Shown here: one piece after another, positions 12,402 to 23,374 of the stretch
How positions within the stretch are numbered: position 1 is the first letter of the stretch
How the letters are laid out: the number at the start of each line of letters is the position of its first letter
DNA from: Onchocerca volvulus
Lineage: Eukaryota > Nematoda > Chromadorea > Rhabditida > Onchocercidae
Direction: 5' to 3'
NCBI GenBank assembly: GCA_000499405.2
Contig: HG738137.1
Location: 22,220,603 to 22,284,602, forward strand
Length of the DNA stretch: 64,000 nucleotides
The notes under the pieces: generated by a model
What the model saw: the letters and a program-made list of their open reading frames with translations, nothing else
Told to the model about the DNA's origin: nothing
Databases searched by the model: none
Position numbers and translations under genes: made by a program

Positions 12402-14860
12402 CTGCTTGTTATTTTGAGTTTGATTTTGAATTTATTCCAGAAGTAAATGAATTTAAGTAAATGATATTTTAAGGCAATCTAAAGCCTTAGTAGGAGGCTT
12501 GGTTACGCAAACAAATAATTCTGCCGCAATAGTAAACGCTTTTCTCATTAATTTTTGTCAAACTTGATCTTCATAACGTTGGCTTGAACTTGTTAACAGT
12601 CAGCAAGATGAAATGTTTTCCTCACATCAGAGATTTGTACATCTTATAATAGTGATAATTTTCGAGAGTGATATAATGAATAATATCTGGAATTTCTTTT
12701 TGACAAACAAGTAAAATCTACATGACATATGGATTTTGAATTACAAAAGAAATTGCTTCTCCAATATTTATCTTAATTTCAGTTCTCTCGATAAATGGAA
12801 AGAAGGACAATGGTTCCGTGTAATATGCATGATAATTCTGCTAATTTAATTTTATATGCATACATACATATACAAATTTTTTAAGAATTTTTCTTGGAAA
12901 CTAATATAGTGTTCCAATTTGCTATACAAATAAAATTATTTTTTAAATTTTTCAGATTATTTATCTAATTGAATATTAAATAGTAGCATTATTAGCCACT
13001 GATAGTACTCAGTTCAACATTGTTGTTATCAAATAAATATTTTTTATTATCTTTAGATAGTAAAAGTACGCTTTTTTATTTTGAAATTACAAGAAATATC
13101 GTAATTTACTTTTCTTTACCCAAGTTTTATATGAGGCTGAAACTTGACAGAATGCACTAAAAATCTTTTTTATATATATTAGAAAAAATATTTGCAAAAA
13201 AGATAATTTGACAGATAATTAAAGATTATCGAATAATCAAAATTTCTTTTAAAATTTCGAAACTAATTCAAAATGAAATTTAAAATTGAATTTTTTTTGG
13301 CATCCAATAATATATAGAATTTTCAAGGAAGAGATGGAAAAAAGTTAATAGATATTATTAAATGAATTTTTGTCACTTCATCAGAAATATTTCAGTTTTG
13401 CTTTTTTTATTTCTAATCGAAAAATTATTTTGATCATAGTCCCTATCACTTCCATTCTTGCTACCATTATCTTTACAACTGCGTTATCGTGATTATCACT
13501 CTATTAAACTGGCTACTAATATCATTACTGCCATCACTATCATTGTTAATGATCAGTCAGTGATTAATTCTAATATAATTATAAATATTGACTTTGAATA
13601 ATTATTTTGAGTTTTGTTATTTTTCTTTATTACTCACTGTTGACTGCTTAAAATTTTATCACACCGGAATGGACAATATATTGCAGGAAACAGTAATAAA
13701 GAAAATAAAGAACTATATAGGACTTAATACCTTAATAATTAAATCAGATTTTTATTTTTCCTATTTATATTTTTAAGCATTAAATTTCATGTTGAACAAC
13801 TGTATTTATTCCAGATAGAAATAGACTTTACTTTACATACTGCTATACTGGGATGGAAATGCAGGAGATCCTTTCAAATCAAATTAATTAAAAGACCAGT
13901 AACATTGACTTTTTTATTTGAAAAATTGATAAAAATTAGCAGCTATCAAGCAGTGATTGATGATTTGTACTGCCCAACTTTATCAATCTAAAAGTCTTCT
14001 CTTCGCAACTTCTCAACTAACCTTTTTTTTTTTTTTTTTAAATTTATCTCATCTATATTATATCTTAGAGCTTATTAAGTAGCACTTGATTTTATTTTTT
14101 ATTTGAAATAATTAGATTTCTCTAACATTATAAACTGAAAAAAGAATATTGTTTTTTAAATGAAAAAATCTCGAATTAATTTAAAAACGGCAAAAATTGA
14201 AACGATTTTCTTGCGCTTTTGAACCTTTTATAAAAATGTTTAGAGCAAAATAGCAATATGTTCATTGTTCAAAAGAAGGCGCTGACGTCTAACAAGAAGT
14301 TAATTTGCCTCGTTGTCCACTTCTTCCTTCTCTATGCAGAAGACCAAAATTTTATCAAAAATTTCCATCTATTTTCTAAACATTCAATACTCTCTTCTTT
14401 TCGAATAGTCATTTTAAGAATTAATCCAGTTCAATAAAAATTTAATATAGTTTTAAATTAATGGCGTTACTGAGTTCAGCTATCGATAATTACAAAGTTA
14501 AATAATCGTCCTAGTAAACACAAGCCAATAAGTTATATTCAGTCATTAACTTATATTGGTATAATCCAACTTGAATTCATAACCAGAACAGATCAAAACG
14601 AGATTCATTTTTGCAATACTGAAATCAGCAATTTCGGATATATTCTCTTCAAAAAGCTGTTCAAAGCGAAACCAAAGAATGTATTTTATTTTGAATTCAA
14701 ATTTTGCCTCACATTCGAAGTTGAAATTAGATTAATAATTTCATTTTGAAATATTAAAAAGCAAAAGGAAATAAAGTATTTGGTTAAATCATACAAAAAT
14801 TGAACAATAAAAAGCTGAAAATCATTCAAAAAAAAACTCATTACATAATAAAGCAGGAGT
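12402..14860. other. Gene-poor AT-rich region
   Basis: The sequence holds poly-A and poly-T runs and short random frames. A possible short minus-strand exon (acceptor CATAG near 14.34 kb) could not be linked to anything. No RNA gene or repeat array is evident. Confidence 0.45.
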
Positions 14861-15350
14861 TTAATCGATTTTTCTACATTGTATCATCGACAATCGATCG
14901 GTCTCCTTAAGACTATTCGCCTGCAATTTGAATATTGTCATAGAGCAAATGCTCACAAGTTTTTTTTCTTAAATTACCTTTTATCAGTTACCAAATTTAA
15001 GCTATCTAAAGTCAAAAGATATGAGAAGTCTATCAGGGTAAATATACGGCATTTCATTTTTGCTAAATGAAATGCGAGCAAAAACATCTAATTAGCGATC
15101 TCACAACTGAGACGAATGAGCAAGTTATTCAAAAGATATGTTTGGAATTTTAACGAATAACATGAATGTGAAATAATCAGCTAACCGAAATCCATTGATG
15201 AAGTGCCTTTCGGAGATGAGCTTTCCCGACGATATTGCCGATGAGTTTAAGGAATCCGAGTGTCACAAAATCCAAGGTTTTGAATTGAATCTTTTCCCCC
15301 TTCTCTAGCAATGGTTCATTGTCATCTGCCGAGGATGAATATTCTATCAT
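14861..15350 (-). CDS. Small two-exon protein, unknown function (74 aa)
   Basis: Too short per exon to appear as a long open frame. Exon 1 runs 15350-15186 (55 codons) and exon 2 runs 14920-14861 (20 codons including stop), both in phase 0. Signals are good: an acceptor CTTTCAG nine bases before the ATG (probably trans-splicing), a donor TCG|GTTAGC and an acceptor TTGCAG|GCG. The N-terminus is acidic (EYSSSADDNEPLLEKGEK). A hydrophobic/amphipathic stretch follows (LDFVTLGFLKLIGNIVGKAH), then a basic segment and a polar tail (LKETDRLSMIQCRKID). Exon 1 is visibly less AT-rich than its surroundings. I do not recognise the family. It could be a peripheral or single-helix membrane protein, or the N-terminus of a longer protein. 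Confidence 0.5.
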
Positions 15351-15361
15351 CTCTTAAGCCT
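15351..15361 (-). promoter_or_regulatory. Probable trans-splice acceptor and 5' leader of the 74-aa gene
   Basis: On the minus strand CTTTCAG is followed by nine bases and then the ATG at 15350. That spacing is typical of a nematode spliced-leader acceptor. This is inferred from position only. Confidence 0.4.
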
Positions 15362-16487
15362 GAAAGTTTTAATTTGAATTTGTATTTAAATATAAATTCA
15401 AGTCGAATTCATTCAAAATTTTTGAATTACACAAAACAGTTAGAATCCTTAAAATTAACCTACTACCTATCACCCAAAAAGGCTCAATTATGTTAAATAC
15501 ATCATTTCTGTTTTAGCGACATGTCTCAAACAAAGTGCTGTTCGAAAATTTTTTTCTGTTGCCCAAAATTTGAATATGCAAATTTTAAATGTTATGTCGT
15601 TACTATAGTTTCGGGGCTTTGTTTAGCTGTTTATTGCATTTGCTTCCTTACTTAATTATGTGAGCTTATGAGAAGTTCATTTCCATCTCTTATCTAATGA
15701 GCAAATCAATTCTGAAAAAGCAAATTAATTAATTGTCGCCCAATGATTTCCTATTTCTTCATTGACTCGCAGTGTTTTCATATTGAGCCCGATGTTGTTG
15801 CATAAAGGCCAACAAACCTGTATGTAAGTGTTTTACAGATAGACGGGATTTTATGATAATTCTTGAGGGCTTTCTTCGTTTCTTCTGAAGTGATTTTATG
15901 ATTTTTATGACCACAGCAAAGTTTAATTGAAGGATAATTTTATGTTTAATGTGATATTTGCATATCCACTTGTCAATGATTTCTGGGCTGGTCATCGCTC
16001 GAGGAAAAGGGAAATTCTCTCCTGCATAGTCAAAATGAATACACTTATAAAAATGAATCTACTTAAAAACAATATACTCAATATAATGAATTTACTTTGT
16101 GCATGGATAAACGTTTTTTGCTGAGGAAGTAATGAATATGTCCATATCGTATGTCAAAACTTCGGAAAGCATTACTTGCAGTGTAACAACGTGTTGAAGT
16201 ATTTTTTTCAAACTTTTTTTCAAAGATTTTTTCAAAATTTGTCATTCTGTATGAAACAACATTCAGTTTAATTGATGGCTGTATAATGAAAATAATTTTG
16301 TATAGTTTGACACAATTTGATGAGATGACTTGATTTTCTTGTACAAATTTTTAGATTTCTGCATAACGCATAACTTTTAATATTGGGATTTTTCTTATAT
16401 CGCTACTAATTTTGTTTGTTAAAACTCCGCAAAAAACTTCAAACTGGATTCAAATTTTTAGGAATCTTTTGTTTATTCCTACAAACA
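15362..16487. other. Intergenic region upstream of TRMT13
   Basis: Divergent spacer between the small minus-strand gene and TRMT13. A 78-codon minus-strand frame (15995-15759) is basic. In another frame, a segment bounded by TTCAG and GTTTGT (about 15.82-15.90 kb) reads ETKKALKNYHKIPS. Either could be an exon, but neither can be assembled into a gene. Confidence 0.4.
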
Positions 16488-18909
16488 ATGGAACGTTGTT
16501 CATATTTCTTAAAGAAAAAAAATCGGAAATGTCGAATGCTGGTGAAAAATGGTCAGAAATATTGTGGAGAACATGCTATTTGCGATGAGCTAAATGAGGT
16601 TTTCAATTTTTATGTTTTAATTTCATGAATGAGAGATTGAATTTTATTTCTGCCATATTTTTTAATTTCATTTTCTTAACTTATTAGGTCACTATCAAAT
16701 TGTACTTGAAAAGAATGACTGATGCTTGACTTTGTTAACTATTTATGTTTCTGTTGCAGCTTTCAGGATCGTGTCGTTTGTCCGAATGATCCAAAACATA
16801 CAGTGAACAAATCGCAACTGCAGAAGCATTTGTCATCGCGATGTAATAGTCGCTTACCTGAGGAACGGTGGATTGTTGAGAATTTTAATCTAATAGGTCC
16901 ATTTTTTTCATTTTTCTTTCTGTCTAATCGGCGACTTTCTTTAAAATTTATTTCGAATAATGTAGATCGAAATATAATAATTCATATTATTTCTAGAATA
17001 ATATTTATTATTCGAAACAGAATACCGAGTTGTTTTGATATTTATAATTTTATTTGTGGTACTTAAGTGAGAGTTCTTTAGTTTACTTTTATTTGCAAAA
17101 AATAATTAAAGGATCTCCAAATGAAGCGGAACCGTGGTACCATCCTACAGATAAGGAATTATTGAGAATGGGAAAAATCGTTGAAAGAATATACGACCAG
17201 ATAGCTAATGATATTGCAGATTCCTTCCTGAAAAATAATTACGTTGAAAATTATGCTGCAGATCATTCAAAACTGGATAAAAAACATATCTGGCAGATAT
17301 CATCGATAATAGGTAGTTTTTGTAATTCAAATTCCATATCAAAGAATTATGTTCATATGTCAAGTTGGAACATTATGAAATATTGAATTTTTTTCTTTCT
17401 CAGTTCTTAACGAATTTTTAATCAGTGTGTTCAATTTTTCTAGAACATCTAAGTGTAAACGATTTGCTGAATAATAACAAGTGCTGGTGTTTGATAGATT
17501 TTGGAGCTGGCAAAGCGCAGCTTTCATATTGGATGGCTAAAATTGCTCCAAAATGTCGTTTTTTGCTTGTTGAGAAAATGGGCTCGAGAAATAAGTTTGA
17601 TAATAAAATTCATAAAGTAATGTTTCAAGTCTCTTGTTTGATGTTAATAAATTAGATTACTAAAATTTTGTTCAATTTGAAATGTGAATTTCAATTAGGT
17701 GAGAGAATTATTTCGAAAACTTTTTTTTTGGTATAAAAAATGGAAAAGTAGTATATTTATCTTTTTCGAGTGAGAGAAAGAAGATGCATTCGTGTCCCAT
17801 TGAATCGAAAGTTGTGAGCTATGCCCATCTTCATGACTTCATGAATTTTTTAAAATAATTTGTACCGTTTTGTATCAAAAAGATAAATAGTTTTTAGTTT
17901 AAATTACTTATTTCAAATTAAGGAAGTGGATAAAATATTTTTGGAACGACTACGGTGTTCGGTGGAACATCTTGATTTATCCAAAATTGATTTGATTCAG
18001 GTGAATTATTAGAAAATAATTCAAAAGATGAATTGTCGACAGGAAAACAAATGCTATAAGCAAAAAATGGAAACCGCATAATTTTAAAATTAAAATTCTG
18101 TTTCAAAAGATACATTATGTGAGATATATTCTGTAAATTTTTAATGAAAATTTTAGAATGCGAATAATGTAGCAGCAGTATGCAAACATTTTTGCGGTTC
18201 TGCTACAGATTTTGGTATTCGATGTTTAATGAATGGAGTAAAAAATAATTTGAATATATGTGGTTTTGCTTTAGCTCCATGTTGCCATCACCGAATTACA
18301 TACAGAGAGGTAAATAAATCAAAAATTTATTTTCTTTATTGATCAAACATTTTTTCAGTAGTCTTAAGATGGCAAAATCAGAGTTTAATTTTTATGTAGA
18401 ATATTTTCGTAGGCTTTTTTATTTACAATATTTTTCAGTACATTGGGCATGCTTTTTTGGAATCTCATGGTATTTGTAGCTCAAATGAATTTGCAGCTTT
18501 AAGACATATTTCAACATGGGCCGTTTGCGGTTTTCTCAGTCAGGTATTTGTCAATAAAAATTTTTTCATCATTTATAAAAACTGCTAAATAATTCAAAAA
18601 ATCACAGTAGTTGCATAACTTACAAGATTACGAAATAAAAACCTTTTTTGCCTTTAGGAAAATTGCGGTGGTGATGTTTCTGTTTCATCTCATTCGCAAG
18701 AATTAAAAAATGCGGATCAACAAAAAACAGTGTTAGAGTTCGTCTCTTTGAATTCAGCGGAAAAAGAACTTCTTGGACAGAAAGCTAAGGCAATTTTAGA
18801 ATTTGGTCGAATTATGGAACTTCGGAAGTTTGGATATGATGTTTCCTTGTGTAGATATGTGGAAAGAACTGTTTCGCCTGAAAATTTGCTTATTGTAGGA
18901 AAGAAATGA
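16488..18909 (+). CDS. TRMT13: tRNA 2'-O-methyltransferase TRMT13/TRM13
   Basis: Expected to methylate the 2'-O of tRNA position 4 in the acceptor stem using SAM. Eight exons, 16488-16598, 16767-16896, 17112-17312, 17444-17616, 17923-18000, 18157-18309, 18439-18543 and 18658-18909, total 400 residues (human about 480). The N-terminus has the Trm13 CCCH finger (C4, C15, C26, H29). A CHHC finger of the U11-48K type follows (C42, H48, H58, C63). The SAM-binding loop is LIDFGAGKAQLSYW. The catalytic region contains ICGFALAPCCHHRITY and WAVCGFLSQ, characteristic of the family, and the C-terminus reads FGRIMELRKFGYDVSLCRY. The exon 3 acceptor (TTAAAG) is weak. AATAAA follows the stop within about 10 bases. 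It is first in a same-strand row with MED31 and Canopy. Confidence 0.92.
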
Positions 18910-19771
18910 TGGAAATAAATTATTGTTATTAATGCAATTTGACTAAAATGTTGGATATTAGAACACTAAAAGACTGTAGAATTGCTCTGCAAAAGGTTTT
19001 GATTTTAATTTAAAAAGCAGTTGGGAAGACGTTTAAATTTCCTTTTTTTTTTTTTCTTATGTAAAAATCAGCTTTTACTAATTTCTATAAATAATATACT
19101 TCTGAGAAAAACCGCATATGTGTATCTGATTTATAATTTTCAGTACCGGGATCGTTATTTATCTTTCAAAATATGTTTTAAAAAATCAATCATAATGTAA
19201 ATTGTGGAAAATCTGATAGTATTGTTTAAAAAAATTTATTTGCCTATGCATTACTTTCTTTGTTGAGAAGCAGTCCTGATTGTATGCTAAATGTGATTAT
19301 CATTTTTTTTCTTTTAATTTTTCAATAATGAACTTTTTCCATTTTTCTCAATTTTCTTCGTTTTAAAGCTTCCAGTTCTTTCTTACCTTGAAGCTTTTTT
19401 CCCATGTAGTTTTTAATACGCATATTCCGCAGATAGTAAGAAAGATTTCTTCGAATAGTAGAAATGAGCATTTGTTCGAAGTCAATTGTCTTTGGTGTTT
19501 AGTTAAATCTACTGAAAATAATATCTTCATGCTAACAGTGAATGAAATGAGATATGGTATAAAATTCAGGCAATCTGAATTGGAATTTTTCTAAATCGAC
19601 TTTTGCTTTGACATAATATTTCAGTTATTTTTAAAAGATACTTTGAGTTGAAGTGAGTTAATTAAGGTGCTAATTATTTTAGCCATTAAATGTAAAAGTT
19701 TAATCTGAAGATAGCATTTTTATAGTTTTTCGATTAAAAAATCATAATTTTAACCATCTCAGAAATTTCAG
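18910..19771. other. TRMT13-MED31 spacer
   Basis: About 0.86 kb, AT-rich, holding the TRMT13 polyadenylation region and, probably, an unrecognised 5' exon of MED31 that should carry its start codon. A plus-strand frame at 19388-19594 shows no family signature. Confidence 0.4.
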
Positions 19772-20819
19772 TCGAGTGAGCAATCTGGATCTCTTGCGAA
19801 GTGAGTTTTCTTATAAGCTGTATTCTTCAAATTGTGAAAATTTAGTCATCAATGATAGGTCTTATTATCAAAAAAAAAAAATTGAAGGTTCCGGTCTAAA
19901 CTCGGTCCCAGGTCCCGAAACATCTGAAGAGCAAAAGAAGCGATTCGAAATTGAATGTGAATTTGTACAAGCTTTAGCTAATCCTCATTACTTGAATTGT
20001 AAGTTTTCTTTCACTGGCAGACAACTTTTTTTTATTGAACAAAATTTATGTCTGTTATTTTTTTATATTTTTTCTCTGTTTTTCATTCACATTTAATCGA
20101 TAAAAAAACTGACAGTAAATTTCAAATGTTTTAACTGAAATAATTTCAGTTTTAGCGCAACGAGGATATTTTAAAGAACCATTCTTTATCAATTATTTGA
20201 AATATCTTTTATATTGGAAAAGGCCAGAATACGCGAGGTTAGCTTTACTGACGGTCAAATATTTCCAAGTGTTTTTTTATTACTGATAGTCTAGAATAAT
20301 TTCAAGAATAAAACATTTAAATATTTTGCAATATTTTATGCAGTAATTTTAGTTCTTTTTTTAATGATCTTATTTTGTTTTTTTTTGCAGAGCTTTGAAA
20401 TATCCGCAGTGTCTACATTTTCTTGAAGCGGTACAAAGCTCAGCTTTTCGTGAGGCAGTAACTTGTACAGCAAATGCAAAATTTATCGAAGAACAGCAGT
20501 TACTTCAGTGGCAGTATTATACTCGTAAACGACAACGATTGCATGTCAGCTTTACTTATTGTTTTGAAATACTTTCTCCAAAAGAAAGGAAGAAATTGTT
20601 TTTAATCTTCTCCATTTTCATCTTCTTTTTTCTGGATTTCACTTTCTGATCTCTTGGATCTTTTGCTCATCAAAATAAACATTATAAGATTTTAGTATAA
20701 GATCTTTTGCATAAATAAGATTTCCGTTACAGATGTATACAACAGAACACGATGATGATGAGCAGGAATGGAGGCAGCAACCATCACAACGGCAAAAAGG
20801 TTCAGCGGCATCTTCCTAA
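19772..20819 (+). CDS. MED31: Mediator complex subunit 31 (MED31/SOH1), 5' end unresolved
   Basis: Subunit of the Mediator middle module in RNA polymerase II transcription. Exons: 19772-19998 (5' limit uncertain), 20150-20237, 20391-20544 and 20733-20819. The conserved domain is nearly complete: FEIECEFVQALANPHYLN, FLAQRGYFKEPFFINYLKY, LLYWKRPEYARALKYPQCLH and AKFIEEQQLLQWQYYTRKRQ. The last exon gives an acidic then glutamine-rich tail (TTEHDDDEQEWRQQ) ending at TAA 20817-20819. No ATG lies in frame in the first recognised exon, so the start must sit in an upstream exon or be shifted by the 12-A run at 19870-19881. Reading through the last donor instead would add a hydrophobic tail to 20649. 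The final exon overlaps the Canopy start in another frame. Confidence 0.9.
20732..20819 (+). other. Overlap zone: MED31 tail and Canopy start in different frames
   Basis: The acceptor TTACAG ends at 20732. From 20733 the MED31 frame reads to TAA at 20819. ATGs at 20752, 20755 and 20758 open the Canopy frame, which stays open past 20970. The single acceptor could serve both as cis-splice site for MED31 and as spliced-leader acceptor for Canopy. Confidence 0.6.
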
Positions 20820-22192
20820 TTTCTTTTCTTCACTCCTTGTTATATTAATTGTATATTTGAAATTGTTTGTAATTACTGCTGAACCAATGGTCGATCTTCC
20901 ATCACGGTGTGAGTCATGCGTATTATTTGCACGAGAATTTGAGGAACAATTAGCAGATGATAGAAATATTAAGGCAAGTTTAGAACATTATTTTACAAGG
21001 AATAAAAATCAAAATTCTAATTGAGAGTAAATCTAGAAAATTTGTATCATTGATTGCTATTCATATCGTTTTGCTGATATCACTGAACTATTATGCATAT
21101 CCATTTGCTGATGTTACCGGTCTCCTGGATGAAATAGACAGTGTTAAATATCGAATTTCTAATCTGCTTACTGGTCGGAATGTTGAGGATTGAGAAAAGT
21201 GAAAATTAGTTGAGACATCAATTAAAAATTTATAGATTTCGGCCATAGAAAGGGAACTTAAATTTGTGGAAGCTTTGGAGGGAACTTGTAAGCGAATGCT
21301 ACAATATAAATTGCACAAGGAGAAATCAGACATTTCACGATTTGCCAAGGAGGAAAGTAGTACAATGAAAGCTTTGAATGAACTTAGAAGTAAAGGTGTT
21401 AAGGTTTGTCCATTTTCAGTGTATCAATTTTTTTTTCTCTCTATATAGATATATATTCTTCGGTGATGACCTATTGTCATAATAGTTTGTATGTATTGTA
21501 TTGTGCGTTATTTTTGGCTATCGTAAGTGAAACTTATTCTTCAAATCTATAAAGAGATTCTTATGTATTTATTATCGCTTGCATGTGTTTACAGCCATCA
21601 GAAAATCTTTAATATATGTCATCTTGGCTTTGATAGTCGTTAATTACAGGTAGAATTAGGTATGCCGTACGAAATGTGGGATAGTCCATCGGTTGAAATC
21701 GTAACATTAAAACAGAATTGTGAAACATTATTAGAACATTATGAAGATGACCTCGAACAGTGGTATCATATCCAGGACAGACCATTACTTGAAGTAATAT
21801 TTTTTAATTCCCCGTTATCGCACTATCATACCGTATAAGATTTTTCCATATTGTTTGTTGTCTATGACTAGACATAGATTTCAGATATTGCAAGTGCGAA
21901 ATATTAGGTAGTAAAACTTCAACAGCCAAAAAAATTTTGAGACAATGTGAAGTGAAATAGGTCATTTACTCTTAAGTTTATTTTTTCAGCTATTAAGTGC
22001 TTTCTGAATTAGCTTTTTCTTATAATTGGACTTATATTTCTGCAAAGGAAAGGGGACTGTTCAGGTTATTAATAGAAATTTATCATCCGAGATTTCATTT
22101 GAAATCTATTTCAGGAATATCTTTGTAAAAAACGGATATTGAAACGGACGGAACGCGGTTGTATGGACACTGCAAACAATTTGGAATTATAA
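20752..22192 (+). CDS. Canopy-family ER protein (CNPY3/4-like, saposin fold)
   Basis: Secretory-pathway, cysteine-rich protein. Animal Canopy proteins act in the ER, for example as co-chaperones for receptor folding. Exons: 20752-20973, 21236-21403, 21650-21793 and 22115-22192, all in phase 0, total 203 residues. There is a basic N-terminus and a signal-like helix (SSLLVILIVYLKLFVITA), then LPSRCESC (C53, C56). The core follows: LEGTCKRMLQYKLHKEKSD, FAKEES, GMPYEMWDSPSVEIVTLKQN and CETLLEHYEDDLEQWY, and the end is EYLCKKRILKRTERGCMDTA. These match the DUF3456/Canopy pattern. The first intron appears to be GC-AG (AAG|GCAAGT). About 15 residues expected between C56 and the LEGTC block are missing, so a small exon in 21050-21190 is possible. 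The start codon lies inside the MED31 last exon. Confidence 0.85.
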
Positions 22193-23374
22193 TTTCATAT
22201 TCTTTTAAGTTAAAATAATACGCGAACAACAAATCATTCAGTTTGTAATTTTTCAAAAGGCTTAGCACTTCAATTTATACATCGGTCAGATGGTGATTAG
22301 CAATAGTTCATTGAAATTTGATACTCGGGTGAATATGAGGCTAAGAAATTCTGGATGTATGATAAAATCTTCACCTTGACAATTATGAGAATTTAATTCA
22401 ATATGTTTTGTGACAAGAAAAAAAAAATGATTTGTTTAATTTGTTACTTATTTCCATCTCTTCAATTTTTCGTTACCAGGGTTATGTATTTTTCTGATAG
22501 AATGTGTGCTTGTTCTTTTATTAGTCCACATATTGCTTTTGTTTATATGGAGTGGCAGTTGCTTTCTTTTGGAAATTTAAAACCAGTTCATGAACATTTT
22601 TATAGCTCTCTCTCAGTTCATAAACATTTTTGTTATTGAACTATCTCGTACGGTTGCCCTTTGCTCCTCTCACATTTTTGTTTTGTAATCTCTAGTGCTT
22701 ATTTTCTTTCCTGTCACATTGTATATACAAATTATAACTAGTATTCACTTGCGGAAATAGCAAATTTCAAAATCAGTGAGAAATAGTGATATGAGTGTTT
22801 GTTAATTGGCATTGTTAAGAATCTTTTCATGATAACCATTGCATGTGCAAGATACACCGTCTAAACTCATTATCGAAGATATATAAGTTAATGCAGCAGC
22901 AGCAGCAGCAGTCTATCATTCGAGAGATCCCTTGAATTGTGAAGTAAAGCATAAGGCGCAATAGATTCCGTTAGTGTTTTGAAATATTTAAATACAACCA
23001 CTCTTAATATAAAAATTCATGGCATACTTGAAGATTGGTAACCAAAGTAGAGTGAGAATTCGAATAGACATGAAACTTCAAAAATAATCAAAAAGTATTC
23101 TTATTCCGATTGTAGTTGTAATAATGATTTCTACTAACAGAAGTCAGGGATGAATTCAAATGAGAGATAAGATCGAAATGTGAAACATAGCTTTGGTTGG
23201 GCAGAAACTGTTCTTAAGTACTGCTCTTAATTTGCTCTTAATCTTTGTGCTGCAGGCGATATGTTAAATCGAAATTCACTATTAAAATGGCGCATCTTAT
23301 TTCATTCAAATATTATACTGGAAGAACATACATACATATTTGAATGAGGTAGATTTTCGAATTATTTGTCAAAT
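22193..23374. other. Convergent spacer with a CAG run
   Basis: Lies 3' to both Canopy (plus strand) and the next minus-strand gene. It contains a (CAG)6-like run at about 22892-22910. I see no exon or RNA gene. Confidence 0.5.

Noticed and set aside
22403..22639. 78-codon plus-strand frame after Canopy
   Set aside because: Aromatic and lysine-rich, poly-A derived at its start, and within the Canopy 3' region; no family signature.
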